Shown: positions 48,446 to 58,880, counted from the first letter of the stretch. The stretch: DNA of 64,000 nucleotides from an uncultured Clostridia bacterium (GCA_930990515.1 CAKNPS010000002.1:124001-188000); one strand, 5' to 3'. A program made the numbers and translations. The notes: a model not told the origin generated them from the sequence alone.

Positions 48446-49899
48446 TAAACAATCCTTGGTTCTGGGTTTATGTTAGTTCTTGGTTTATCAATTTATTACT
48501 CTTAATTTCCATGATATTCTTGGAAAGAAAAAAATTTTCATCGATTGTTTGTTGGATGACCGTTTTGACAGTCTTGCCAGTTATTGGTTACATTTTCTAC
48601 ATTGTTATGGGAAACGGTCTTTCCTACAGAACTCGAAAGATGATAAATAAACATAAACTTTACGAGCTCGACTATAATGACCAAATCAAAAACATTCTTT
48701 CAATGCAGGAAGATTTAAGAGATAAACTTGTTGAAGACAGTAGTATTATTAAATGTTGTTACAATTTAGGAAGTATTCTTTGTCCAGGCAATAAAATTGA
48801 GTTTTATCGTTGGGGAACGGAAAAAATTGCCGCTCTTAAGAAAGATTTATTAAGTGCGAAAAAAAGTATCAACATGGAATATTATATCTTTGCAGATGAT
48901 GTCGCTGGGAAAGAAATAATGAACATTTTGATTAAAAAGGCAAAAGAAGGAGTTAAAGTGAGATTTATCTTTGACTCCATTGGTTGCCTTGGTGCTCCAA
49001 GACGCTTCTTCAGAAAATTGAAGAAAGCGGGTGGAGAAGTGGCAGAGTTTTTCCCACCTTTTGGACATATTCGTATGCTTAATCTTAAAATGAACTATCG
49101 TAATCACCGCAAAATTGTTGTAATTGATGGCAAGATTGCCTATACTGGCGGAATGAACATTCGTGATGACCATATTTATGGAACAAAGAAAAAATGTTCT
49201 CCTTGGCGTGATGCCCATGTAAGACTAGAAGGAAGCGGAGTTTATATTTTACAAAACATCTTCTTTAATGACTGGAGATATTGTAAAAAAGAAGAGAAAA
49301 AGCCAGATGAATATGTTAAGGAAGGATATTTTCCAAAACTTGATGTCGTTGGAGAAACCAGTTTGCAAGTTATTGCTTCTGGACCTGACACAAGTATGCA
49401 AACAATTAAAGATTGCTATATAAAGTTGATTACTAACGCACAACGATATGTGGTCATTGAGTCGCCATATTTTGTGCCAGACGAAAGTTTTATGTCTTCC
49501 ATTAAAATTGCACTAGCAAGTGGAGTTAAAGTTATAATAATAATTCCGCAAAAACCTGACCATAAAGCGATTTTCCATGTTTCCATTTCATATCTTCAAG
49601 AATTGATACAAATGGGAGTGGAAGTTTACTTATATAAAGGTTTCATGCATGCTAAAGCACTCATTGTCGACGGGAACAAGATTTCCATTGGAACTTGTAA
49701 CACCGACAATCGTTCGTTTGCACTAAATTTTGAAGACACTCTTGTGATGTATTCTAAAGAAGTTGCGGGACAATATATGAAAACTGTTGAAGAAGACATC
49801 AAAAATTCTGTAAGAGTTGATGCGGAGTATTACAAAAAACGCCGTTGGTACACAAAATTTTTACAGGCAATTTATCGTTTAGGCTCGCCAATTTTATAG
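48442..49899 (+). CDS. cls: Cardiolipin synthase-type phospholipase D protein
   Basis: Two HKD motifs: NHRKIVVIDGKIAYTGGMNI and HAKALIVDGNKISIGTCNTDNRS; TTG start overlapping the stop of the giant ORF, RBS GGAGG. Confidence 0.93.
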   Translation: MINNPWFWVYVSSWFINLLLLISMIFLERKKFSSIVCWMTVLTVLPVIGYIFYIVMGNGLSYRTRKMINKHKLYELDYNDQIKNILSMQEDLRDKLVEDSSIIKCCYNLGSILCPGNKIEFYRWGTEKIAALKKDLLSAKKSINMEYYIFADDVAGKEIMNILIKKAKEGVKVRFIFDSIGCLGAPRRFFRKLKKAGGEVAEFFPPFGHIRMLNLKMNYRNHRKIVVIDGKIAYTGGMNIRDDHIYGTKKKCSPWRDAHVRLEGSGVYILQNIFFNDWRYCKKEEKKPDEYVKEGYFPKLDVVGETSLQVIASGPDTSMQTIKDCYIKLITNAQRYVVIESPYFVPDESFMSSIKIALASGVKVIIIIPQKPDHKAIFHVSISYLQELIQMGVEVYLYKGFMHAKALIVDGNKISIGTCNTDNRSFALNFEDTLVMYSKEVAGQYMKTVEEDIKNSVRVDAEYYKKRRWYTKFLQAIYRLGSPIL

Positions 49900-49935
49900 A
49901 AAAAATTTCAGTTTTTAACTTAATAATTTCTATAA

Positions 49936-49971
49936 AGAAAAAATAGTTAAAAAATGCTATTTTTTCTTTAT
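49936..49971 (+). terminator. Rho-independent terminator
   Basis: AAAGAAAAAATAGTTAAAAAATGCTATTTTTTCTTT. Confidence 0.75.
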
Positions 49972-50012
49972 CTTTTTATCTTTTTTTGTTATAATAATTT
50001 AGAGGTTGCAAA

Positions 50013-50564
50013 GTGGATTATAAAAAATTTATTGATAAAGAAACCGCAAGGGAAAAATTTATTAAATATCGTAAATCAATTTTAGATGCGTCAGAAAAAG
50101 GAAAGTTTGACGATGTTTTTTCTGATATTTGCACAAAGGCTTTAGAGGGAGATGCTGTTGCACAAGATTGTGTGGCATATTTTTACAATAAGGGTATGCC
50201 AGGATTTTTAAAAGTAAACTATGATTTATATATGTCTTGGGAAGTTTTGGCTTGTGCAAACGGAAATTGCTTTGCCATTGAAAAATTAGAATTTTTCCTT
50301 AAATATGCCTTAGATGTAATTTTCTCCGTTGACGCCGTTCTTCGTGATGCACTAAGAAAGGGCAACATAACAAAGGACAATGGAATTTATGTTATTTCAA
50401 ATTTGTTATGCGAAAGTATGGTGGACATTTTGAAAATTAATCCTAAAGAATTAATCTTAAAAGACAACACTTATCTTCCTTTTTCCACAGAAGTTAATAG
50501 AAAATATGTTGATGCTCTTGAAACTTCAATGCCTATTGTGGTTAGGTATATTATTTCAGGTTAA
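50013..50564 (+). CDS. Hypothetical protein, possible Sel1-like repeat
   Basis: ALEGDAVAQDCVAYFYNKGMPGFLKVNYDLYMSWEVLACANGNCFAIEKL; GTG start after AGAGG. Confidence 0.55.
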   Translation: MDYKKFIDKETAREKFIKYRKSILDASEKGKFDDVFSDICTKALEGDAVAQDCVAYFYNKGMPGFLKVNYDLYMSWEVLACANGNCFAIEKLEFFLKYALDVIFSVDAVLRDALRKGNITKDNGIYVISNLLCESMVDILKINPKELILKDNTYLPFSTEVNRKYVDALETSMPIVVRYIISG

Positions 50565-50569
50565 ATTAA

Positions 50570-50598
50570 TTTTGCACTTTCAAGGTGCAAAATTTTTT
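50570..50598 (+). terminator. Rho-independent terminator
   Basis: AATTTTGCACTTTCAAGGTGCAAAATTTTTT. Confidence 0.85.
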
Positions 50599-50674
50599 CA
50601 ATTATAAATACTTTTATTAATTTTAGTTGATTTTTTTATATAATTTAATTAAAATATATTAAAACGAGGGGAAT

Positions 50675-52684
50675 ATGGCAGAACAAAAAAAATCTAAAAC
50701 AAAAAAAATATTTATAGTTTTCATTGTTTTAATGGCAATAGGATTTATTGCGGGGGCTTGTATTCATTATTTTACAAGTTCTGAAAACATCAGTTTTATT
50801 GATGCTTTATACAAAGACGGATATTCATTTGTGGGGCTTGCGATTGGTTTCTTGTTTGGACTTTTCTATCTATATCTTGCCACAAGAAAGAAACATACAA
50901 ATGTTTCAGGGAAAACGACTGGTAAGACTGCAGAAGGCGTGGAAATGGACTTAAACTTCAATGCAAGAATGCTTACTCCTGAGGAACTTAGCAAACAATA
51001 TGGAGTTATTGGCACAACATGGGCACAACTTCCAAACCTTAAAAAGACAGGGTTAGTTGTTCAAAACTCATTGAGAAATGGAAAATATAACATTACAATG
51101 AAAGACGAGTTCCATGCGATGGTTATCGGTGCAACTGCATCTGGTAAAACTTGGCTCACTATGGTGCCAACAATCAGAATTTTGGCACACTCTGGCGAAA
51201 AACCTGATATGGTTGTTACCGACCCTAAAGGCGAACTTTATCAGAAAACTGCCAACATTTTGAAAGAAGAAGGTTATCGTGTTTATAAATATGACCTTCG
51301 TGATCCTTTCACATCTTCACGTTGGAACCCTATGCAACATGCTTATGATGTTTATCAAGAAGCAATGAACTTTAAAAACCAAGTAAAAAAATGCACCAAT
51401 GGTGCTTCTCCAGAAAAGTCTGGCTATAAAACAATAACTGGAGAAAAATATGGTCAAGAATGGTATGGTTTCAATGGTGTGGCATATCCAGACATTGACC
51501 AACTTAGAACAGCAGTAAATAGCACTGTGGAAATGTATAGAGATAAGGCTTATCAAGAACTTAAAGAAATTGCTTCCACTCTTGTTCCAAGAAGTCAAGC
51601 ACAAGACCCAACTTGGGAAGAAGGTGCACAAGGTTTCCTTTATGGTGTTATGCTTGCTATGCTTGAAGACAGTCAAATCCCAGAACTTGGAATGACAAGA
51701 GAAAAATTCAACTTCTACAATTTATATAGAATTTGTATGTATCGTGACCTTGACCCAGACAACCCATTTGAAACATTAAAGAAATATCTTTTGCAAGGAC
51801 GTGATGAAACAAAGAGCGAAGTTGCACAACTTACTTCCAGCGTTGTAAACACTGCTCCAAACACCGCCAAGTCATACTTCAGTGTGCTTACTGGTAAAGT
51901 AAACTTTATGCAAGATGTCGGAATTGCTTATCTTACATCAGACAGTGATATAGATTTTAGTGAATTTACCGACAAACCTTCAATCTTCTATATTTGTATT
52001 CCTGATGATAAGGAAGAAAGATACACTCTTGCCAACCTTTGTATTTCACAACTTTATAAGCGACTTGTAGATAAGGCAAACGCATTGCCATCAAAGAAAC
52101 TTCCTAGACACGTTTATTATCTTCTTGATGAGTTTGGTAATATGCCACCAATTCCAAAGTTTGACAGTATGATTACCGTTTCTCGTTCAAGAAATATCAT
52201 CTACGAACTTCTTATTCAATCATATACACAACTTGAAACAAAGTATGGTAAGGAAGCCGCTGAAACAATTAAAGGTAACTGCAACATTCAAATCTTCATC
52301 GGAACTGATGACCAAAACACAAGAGATGACTTCTCAAAGCGTTGTGGTGAAGTTCAACTTTTGTTTGAAGAAGAAAGTAAAACAAAAAATATGAAAGATA
52401 CAGATGGTAATACGAAAAACTATTCTGTTCAAAGAACAACGCGACCGCTTATTTCTGCTTATGAATTAGGTCAACTTCCTTTTGGAACCGTTGTTGTCAA
52501 AATTTATAGATTACAACCTTGCAAGTTGGAATTAACTCCAGCATTCAAAACTCCATTCTTCCACGAAAATGATGTTAAACCAGAAGTTGGCGTTATGAAA
52601 TCACTTGACAAAGATAAGGTATACTATAACATTAAAGATAGAAACAAGAAAATCTTAAAGAACACAAACCCATTTGATTTCTAA
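50675..52684 (+). CDS. VirD4/TraG-type coupling ATPase
   Basis: Two N-terminal TM; Walker A-like GATASGKT; VVTDPKGELYQKTA; YYLLDEFGNMPPIPKFDSMITVSRSRNI; typical of the T4SS coupling protein family. Confidence 0.9.
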   Translation: MAEQKKSKTKKIFIVFIVLMAIGFIAGACIHYFTSSENISFIDALYKDGYSFVGLAIGFLFGLFYLYLATRKKHTNVSGKTTGKTAEGVEMDLNFNARMLTPEELSKQYGVIGTTWAQLPNLKKTGLVVQNSLRNGKYNITMKDEFHAMVIGATASGKTWLTMVPTIRILAHSGEKPDMVVTDPKGELYQKTANILKEEGYRVYKYDLRDPFTSSRWNPMQHAYDVYQEAMNFKNQVKKCTNGASPEKSGYKTITGEKYGQEWYGFNGVAYPDIDQLRTAVNSTVEMYRDKAYQELKEIASTLVPRSQAQDPTWEEGAQGFLYGVMLAMLEDSQIPELGMTREKFNFYNLYRICMYRDLDPDNPFETLKKYLLQGRDETKSEVAQLTSSVVNTAPNTAKSYFSVLTGKVNFMQDVGIAYLTSDSDIDFSEFTDKPSIFYICIPDDKEERYTLANLCISQLYKRLVDKANALPSKKLPRHVYYLLDEFGNMPPIPKFDSMITVSRSRNIIYELLIQSYTQLETKYGKEAAETIKGNCNIQIFIGTDDQNTRDDFSKRCGEVQLLFEEESKTKNMKDTDGNTKNYSVQRTTRPLISAYELGQLPFGTVVVKIYRLQPCKLELTPAFKTPFFHENDVKPEVGVMKSLDKDKVYYNIKDRNKKILKNTNPFDF

Positions 52685-52756
52685 CATACATTGTGTGATT
52701 TTGAGATAAAAAAACAATTTCAGTTTCGTAGTTTAAGAAAAATATCTAAATTTTAA

Positions 52757-52787
52757 AGTAGCAGGGTAACACCTGTTACTTTTTTAT
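52757..52787 (+). terminator. Rho-independent terminator
   Basis: AGTAGCAGGGTAACACCTGTTACTTTTTT. Confidence 0.75.
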
Positions 52788-53033
52788 TGCCATTTAGATT
52801 ATTATAAACAACATAAAAATCAAAAAAACTTGTAAAACGAAAATAAAAAACACACATGGTGTGTGGTTATAAAATAGTGATAAAAATATAAAACCTATTT
52901 AAAAAGAAATCAAAAACACACGAAGTGTGTGTGGAAATGTGGATAACTTACCTAATAAAATTTTCGCAAAATAAAACTTTTTACTTATGATTTTAAATGT
53001 GACATAAAAATTTCTCTTTTCATATAAAAAAAT

Positions 53034-53498
53034 ATGGAAAATTATAATGACGAAAAACTAGCCGAGAATTTTGAAATAATTGCTCGTACTTATTCCAAGT
53101 CAATGAAAAACAAGGGGTTCATTTTCATTAAACTTGAAGAGGAAGAATTTTCTCTTTTGCTTGATGAAATTAATGTTATATTCAGTAAGATTATGGCTTG
53201 CCTTGAACATTTGAAAGGTTATCTTGATTGCAATCTATTAAAAGAAATGACCATTCAAAATCAAAAAGAATTTTCCGACAAGTTTAATGTGAGATGTAAA
53301 AATCAATTTGAAAATGTGGAAAACCCAACAAATTGTTTTCTTTCTCTCATTTCTCTTGAAAATATGCTGACATTAAAACTTATGATTTTATCGATAAAGA
53401 GTGGAGAATTAGAGTTTTGTCAAGGAATGATTACAAAACGAACGAGAATTTATGCTTCAAGTTTTTCGCTCGAAGGGTTTGTTATGAAAGACAGGTAA
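53034..53498 (+). CDS. Hypothetical protein (154 aa)
   Basis: Coding-like ORF with TATAAA hexamer only 6 nt before ATG. Confidence 0.55.
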   Translation: MENYNDEKLAENFEIIARTYSKSMKNKGFIFIKLEEEEFSLLLDEINVIFSKIMACLEHLKGYLDCNLLKEMTIQNQKEFSDKFNVRCKNQFENVENPTNCFLSLISLENMLTLKLMILSIKSGELEFCQGMITKRTRIYASSFSLEGFVMKDR

Positions 53499-53799
53499 TA
53501 CCCGTTTTTAAATCTCAAAATCACACAATGTGTGTTAGAAATCAAATTATTTTATTTAGTTATATAGTTTTACTTTTCGACATTGTTTAAACAAAAAAGG
53601 AATAATTGTTTAAACACTTTTTTATATATAGATTTTTATGTAATAAGGCATTTTTTAACCATTTAAGAACTAAACACTGCCAACAATAAAAGAATATTGT
53701 AAAATCAAGAAAGGGACTATATACATTTTTTGGAAACAAATGCAATTTGTTGACTTTTATTTTTTACTTTTATATAATGGTTAAAAGGTGAGAGTGGAT

Positions 53800-54330
53800 A
53801 TGAATAAAAGTAAAAGTTTTATTGCATCAATTATAAGCACTACAGTTAGCGGATTATATATTATTGCACTTTTGTATATGATTGTCACAAGTTGGTTGAA
53901 CTTTAAAAAAAGTGGCATGGACGATATACGAATGGCTGTTGAAGGTTCATTATATTTAGTGCTATTATTAATAATTATTATAACTTTTGCCCTTTCACTT
54001 ACTCTTTTAATTTTTAAAATTAAAAAGAAAGATATATTCACTGGACAAGGCCGACAAATTTTGCTATCCACTATATTTTTTGATTTTTTTGTCGCATTTT
54101 TATTTTTCATCATCAGCCTTTCGGGGGTAGGAGTTCTTTTTGCAATTTTATATGTTGTTGGATTAATTGGACTTGCTGTTTCAGGTGCGTTATATTTAGT
54201 TGATTATAATGAAGATATAAAATTTAAAAAGGCAAACAAAAACAAGATTGATAACACTGCAGTTCAAGATAATTTCTATAAAATTAATGAAATTATGGAC
54301 AATAAAGAAAGCGGAGAAAAAAAGGAGTAA
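53800..54330 (+). CDS. Four-TM hypothetical membrane protein
   Basis: Hydrophobic segments; ATG 53800 after GGTGAG. Confidence 0.6.
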   Translation: MNKSKSFIASIISTTVSGLYIIALLYMIVTSWLNFKKSGMDDIRMAVEGSLYLVLLLIIIITFALSLTLLIFKIKKKDIFTGQGRQILLSTIFFDFFVAFLFFIISLSGVGVLFAILYVVGLIGLAVSGALYLVDYNEDIKFKKANKNKIDNTAVQDNFYKINEIMDNKESGEKKE

Positions 54331-54337
54331 TTAGAAA

Positions 54338-55243
54338 ATGGATATTGCCGTAACAATTTTTACGATAGTTTTAGTGGCAATTTTTGTCGTTATTATTATA
54401 ATTGCGTTTTTTAAAGAAAAGAAGTCATTATCAAAATACACAACAAATTTAATTTTTAAAAACTACAACAAAAAACTCGATAAAATTTCCAAACTTTTCA
54501 ATAATGAAAGATTAGATAATATTTTAAATTCTTGTCGTTGCGAAGTTGTGCAAAAAGAAAAATTAAATGAAGATATGTTGATGGAAAACATTAAAACCAT
54601 TGACAAATTGGAAGATAACTGGGGACTTTTGAAAAAAATACAAAGTGAATTTGCACATCGTGGCATGGTGGAAGACAAAATTTCCTTACTCAAGAAAAAC
54701 ATTGAAATTGTTGACATGAAAGATTTTGTTGCTGAACCAGTTGATATCAAACATAAAGCGTTGATGTTCTTCAACGAAAAGTTTAATGAAGTTAAACTTA
54801 GTGATGGAGTTAAGACAATTCTTAGTGGAACACCTTGTTATAAATTTGGCGATGTCTTTATGTTTTTAGGTAAAAGAGTGTTGAAAATTGATTTGGAAAA
54901 TGTCTTTGCTGTTGAAATTCTTGATTATTCATTTTTTGACATCAAAGTTTGGAAGAAAAATGAAGAGTGGATAGATTTTGATGGAACTTACGACATTGAA
55001 GAAACAGAGCATAAATTTCCAGAAAACGCAGATAGAGATGACCCTTATGTTAAGGAGCAAGTTTTACAGAAAAATTATGTCTTGTCTTTAACAAACGGAA
55101 GCATGGTTTATGATGTTGAGCATAAAGAAGTCAACAAAGAATTACAGAAAAAATATGATAAATTGACAAAAACATTCCAGGGGCGTTCTTCTAAAGTTAA
55201 AGAAAAGGATACGGCAGAAACAAAAACTAAGGAAGAAAATTGA
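54338..55243 (+). CDS. Hypothetical protein with N-terminal TM
   Basis: 7-nt gap to preceding CDS; TM IAVTIFTIVLVAIFVVIIIIAFF. Confidence 0.65.
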   Translation: MDIAVTIFTIVLVAIFVVIIIIAFFKEKKSLSKYTTNLIFKNYNKKLDKISKLFNNERLDNILNSCRCEVVQKEKLNEDMLMENIKTIDKLEDNWGLLKKIQSEFAHRGMVEDKISLLKKNIEIVDMKDFVAEPVDIKHKALMFFNEKFNEVKLSDGVKTILSGTPCYKFGDVFMFLGKRVLKIDLENVFAVEILDYSFFDIKVWKKNEEWIDFDGTYDIEETEHKFPENADRDDPYVKEQVLQKNYVLSLTNGSMVYDVEHKEVNKELQKKYDKLTKTFQGRSSKVKEKDTAETKTKEEN

Positions 55244-55510
55244 CAAAATAAGAGTGAAAGTTAAAGGTGGATATTAACCATCTTTTATTTTTAAGTTATC
55301 AACTTTTTTGCTGATTTTGAAGATAAAAATGTCAAATTTTGTTTTTGCGAATAGATAAGAATTTTGTCAAAAAATCATATTTTGTTATAAATTTATAACT
55401 TGCTGTTGTCATTTACGCGATAGAGAAATTTTGTAAAAATTTACACCAATTTTTATTTGTCATTAAAAATAAAAATTTTTATAAAAAACACAAGATATTG
55501 ATGCAATTTC

Positions 55511-55538
55511 TTGACAAAACCACCATATCTATTATAAA
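55511..55538 (+). promoter_or_regulatory. nrdD promoter
   Basis: TTGACA - 16 bp - TATAAA. Confidence 0.65.
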
Positions 55539-55572
55539 ATGAGTTTAGATTTATTTTAATAGGAGGCATAAA

Positions 55573-57735
55573 ATGCAAGTCGTTAAGCGTAATGGCAACA
55601 TCGTTGACTTTGACCCAAGCAAGATTGTTAACGCCATAACAAAAGCAAATGAAAATGTTAAAGAAAAGGAGAGAGCAACCAAGAAAGAAATCAACGAGAT
55701 TGTTGATTATGTTAAAAATACAAACAAAAATCGTATTCTTGTTGAAGACATTCAAGACCTTGTGGAAGAAAAACTTATGGAGTTCAAACATTATGAACTT
55801 GCTAAGAAATATATTATTTATCGTTACACTCGTGCGCTTATTAGAAAATCTAACACCACAGACCAATCAATCAAGGAACTTATTGATGGAGAAAATGAAT
55901 ATTGGAATACTGAAAACTCCAATAAAAATGCTCGTATTGTGACCACACAAAGAGATTATCTTGCTGGAATTACCAGCACTGACATCACAAGAAGATTTTT
56001 GCTCCCAGAAGATATTGTAAAGGCTCACGATGAAGGCATCATTCACTTCCACGATGCAGACTATTTTGCTCAAAATGCTCTTCATAACTGCGACCTTATC
56101 AATCTTGAAGATATGCTTCAAAACGGGACTAACATCAATGGAGTTATGATTGAAAAACCACATAAGTTTCTAACTGCAATGACAATCGCCACTCAAATTA
56201 TTACTGCCGTAACTTCCAGCCAATATGGTGGTGCGACTGTTACTATGACACATCTTGCGCCATTTGTTAGAGAAAGTTACAATAGATATTTGAAAAAATA
56301 TAGAGACAGAAATTTAACAGAAGAACAATGTGTGAAGTTTGCTAAAGAAGATGTTATAAGAGAAATTAAAGACGGCGTTCAAACTTTCCAATATCAAGTA
56401 AATTCTATGACCACCACAAACGGACAAGCACCATTTTTGAGTGTTTGCTTATATCTTGGCGAAACGGAAGAATATAAGGAAGAACTTGCTCTTATTATTG
56501 AAGAAATTTTGAAGCAAAGAATTGAAGGAATGAAAAACGAAAAAGGCGTTTATATCACTCCTGCGTTCCCAAAACTTCTCTATGTGCTTGAAGAAGACAA
56601 CATTCACGAAAATAGTAAATATTGGTACTTAACAGAACTTGCTGCAAAATGCACAGCAAAGAGAATGGTTCCAGACTATATTTCTGAAAAAATTATGAAA
56701 CAACTTAAAATTGACAAAAACGGAAATGGAAATTGCTATCCTTGTATGGGTTGCCGTTCCTTCCTAACACCTTATGTTGACCCTAAAACAAATAAACCTA
56801 AATATTATGGTAGATTCAACCAAGGTGTTGTCACAATCAATCTTGTTGATGTGGCATTGTCTTCTAATGGAGACTATGACAACTTCTGGAAAATTTTTGA
56901 CGAGAGATTGGAACTTTGCCATCGTGCTCTTCAAATTAGACATGAAAGACTTGCTCATGTCACCAGTGATGTTGCTCCAATTCTTTGGCAACATGGGGCT
57001 CTTGCTCGTTTAAATAAAGGCGAGAGCGTTCACCCACTTCTTCATGGTGGATATTCTACAATTTCTCTTGGCTATGCCGGTTTGTATGAATGTGTTAAGT
57101 ATATGACAGGACATTCACACACCGATAATGGTGTTGGAAAAGAATTTGGTCTTAAAGTTATGCAACACCTAAATGACAAATGTAAAGAATGGAAAGAAGC
57201 AGAAGATATGGATTATAGTGTTTATGGCACTCCAATCGAAAGCACAACATATAAATTTGCTAAAAATCTTAGAAGAAGATTTGGCACAATTGAAGGTATA
57301 ACTGATAAGGATTACATCACAAACTCATATCATGTTCCAGTTTTTGAAGAAATTGATGCTTTCTCAAAACTTAAACTTGAAAGTGAATTTCAAAAACTTA
57401 GTCCAGGTGGAGCAGTTTCATACATTGAAACTCCAAACCTTCAAGACAATTTGGAAGTTGTTTTACAAGTTATTAAGTATATTTATGACAACATTATGTA
57501 TGCAGAACTCAATACTAAATCTGACTATTGTCAAAAATGTGGATACACAGGGGAAATTTTGATTGACGATAACTTAGAATGGTATTGTCCAAACTGTGGA
57601 AACCGTGACCACTCAACACTTAATGTTGCAAGAAGGACTTGTGGCTATATTGGCACAAATTTCTGGAACAAAGGTAGAACCCAAGAAATTAAGGAAAGAG
57701 TTTTGCATATTGACAATAAGGACGACGAAGAATGA
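55573..57735 (+). CDS. nrdD: Anaerobic ribonucleoside-triphosphate reductase
   Basis: ATP-cone MQVVKRNGNIVDFDPSKIVNAI; CQKCGYTG...CPNCG zinc site; glycyl radical RRTCGYIGTNFWNKGR. Confidence 0.97.
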   Translation: MQVVKRNGNIVDFDPSKIVNAITKANENVKEKERATKKEINEIVDYVKNTNKNRILVEDIQDLVEEKLMEFKHYELAKKYIIYRYTRALIRKSNTTDQSIKELIDGENEYWNTENSNKNARIVTTQRDYLAGITSTDITRRFLLPEDIVKAHDEGIIHFHDADYFAQNALHNCDLINLEDMLQNGTNINGVMIEKPHKFLTAMTIATQIITAVTSSQYGGATVTMTHLAPFVRESYNRYLKKYRDRNLTEEQCVKFAKEDVIREIKDGVQTFQYQVNSMTTTNGQAPFLSVCLYLGETEEYKEELALIIEEILKQRIEGMKNEKGVYITPAFPKLLYVLEEDNIHENSKYWYLTELAAKCTAKRMVPDYISEKIMKQLKIDKNGNGNCYPCMGCRSFLTPYVDPKTNKPKYYGRFNQGVVTINLVDVALSSNGDYDNFWKIFDERLELCHRALQIRHERLAHVTSDVAPILWQHGALARLNKGESVHPLLHGGYSTISLGYAGLYECVKYMTGHSHTDNGVGKEFGLKVMQHLNDKCKEWKEAEDMDYSVYGTPIESTTYKFAKNLRRRFGTIEGITDKDYITNSYHVPVFEEIDAFSKLKLESEFQKLSPGGAVSYIETPNLQDNLEVVLQVIKYIYDNIMYAELNTKSDYCQKCGYTGEILIDDNLEWYCPNCGNRDHSTLNVARRTCGYIGTNFWNKGRTQEIKERVLHIDNKDDEE

Positions 57736-58235
57736 GATATAACAAAATAAGAAAAATGGACATTTCAAACGGTAAAGGTGTCAGAGTTTCCATTTTTGTG
57801 CAAGGTTGCACATTTAATTGCAAAAATTGTTTTAACCCTGAAACACATGATTTTAATGGTGGAAAAGAGTTTACAAATGATACAATAAATCGCGTCTTAG
57901 AACTTTGCCAAAATGAAAATGTGGAAGGTTTATCAATTTTGGGCGGAGAGCCAATGCACCCAAACAATATTGACGGAGTGACTAAACTTGCAAAGGCTTT
58001 TAAAGAGAAATTTCCAAACAAAAACCTTTGGGCTTGGACAGGCTTTACTTATGAAAACTATATGAAAGATAAGGAAATCTTGAAATATCTTGATGTTTTG
58101 GTTGACGGACAATATGTTGATGAACTTCACGACTTCACTTTAAAATGGCGAGGCTCTTCCAACCAGCGAGTAATTGACATTCCGAAAACTTTGAAGGAAG
58201 GCAAAGTGGTTTTGTTAGAAGAAGCATATAAATAA
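57732..58235 (+). CDS. nrdG: Anaerobic RNR activating protein (radical SAM)
   Basis: GKGVRVSIFVQGCTFNCKNCFNPETHDFNGGKEF; overlaps nrdD stop. Confidence 0.96.
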   Translation: MRYNKIRKMDISNGKGVRVSIFVQGCTFNCKNCFNPETHDFNGGKEFTNDTINRVLELCQNENVEGLSILGGEPMHPNNIDGVTKLAKAFKEKFPNKNLWAWTGFTYENYMKDKEILKYLDVLVDGQYVDELHDFTLKWRGSSNQRVIDIPKTLKEGKVVLLEEAYK

Positions 58236-58361
58236 AAGTTAAATTTTAAAAGTTTGTTGGTTCAACAACAAATATATTTGTAAATTATAAATTAATAAAC
58301 TAAAATTATGTTTTTAAGCATATTAAATCGGACAAAATGTCCTTAAAAGGTAAAAAAACTT

Positions 58362-58829
58362 ATGAGAAAATTTGAACTTGTAAAAAAAGAATTTATTAAA
58401 TATGGGGTAGATCCAAAAACTCTTAAAAAACCATACAGAGCAACAAAACATGCTGTGGCTTATGATTGTTTTTCTCCAATAGACATTACAATTCCGCCAG
58501 AATCAACCGAACTTGTGTTTATCAATTTTAAAGCATATTGCAACACAGATGAAGGCTTTATTTTGGCATCAACAAGCGGGCTTGGCAAGAAAGGAATAAT
58601 TTTAGCAAATGGCATTGGCATCATTGAAAGTGACTATGCTGACAATGAAACAAATGATGGAAATATTGGCTTTTTACTACATAATTTAAATAAAACCCCT
58701 TATGAAGTTAAGGCGGGAGATAAAATTGGCCAAATTTTCTTCTTTAAATTTTTAACTGTTGATGATGACGCTGAAACAAATGCTAACGTTGTCAGAAAAG
58801 GTGGTTTTGGTTCAACAAATAAAAAATAA
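58362..58829 (+). CDS. dut: dUTPase-family protein
   Basis: TSGLGKKGIILANGIGIIESDY, GDKIGQIFFFKF, RKGGFGSTNK. Confidence 0.85.
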   Translation: MRKFELVKKEFIKYGVDPKTLKKPYRATKHAVAYDCFSPIDITIPPESTELVFINFKAYCNTDEGFILASTSGLGKKGIILANGIGIIESDYADNETNDGNIGFLLHNLNKTPYEVKAGDKIGQIFFFKFLTVDDDAETNANVVRKGGFGSTNKK

Positions 58830-58880
58830 CTGTCTGTGACAGATTTTGATTCTTAAAATTAATAAAAATATTTGATATTT

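Noticed and set aside
50675-52684. Complete integrative conjugative element
   Set aside because: Only the coupling ATPase is present; no relaxase, VirB4, integrase or att-like direct repeats were found in the window.
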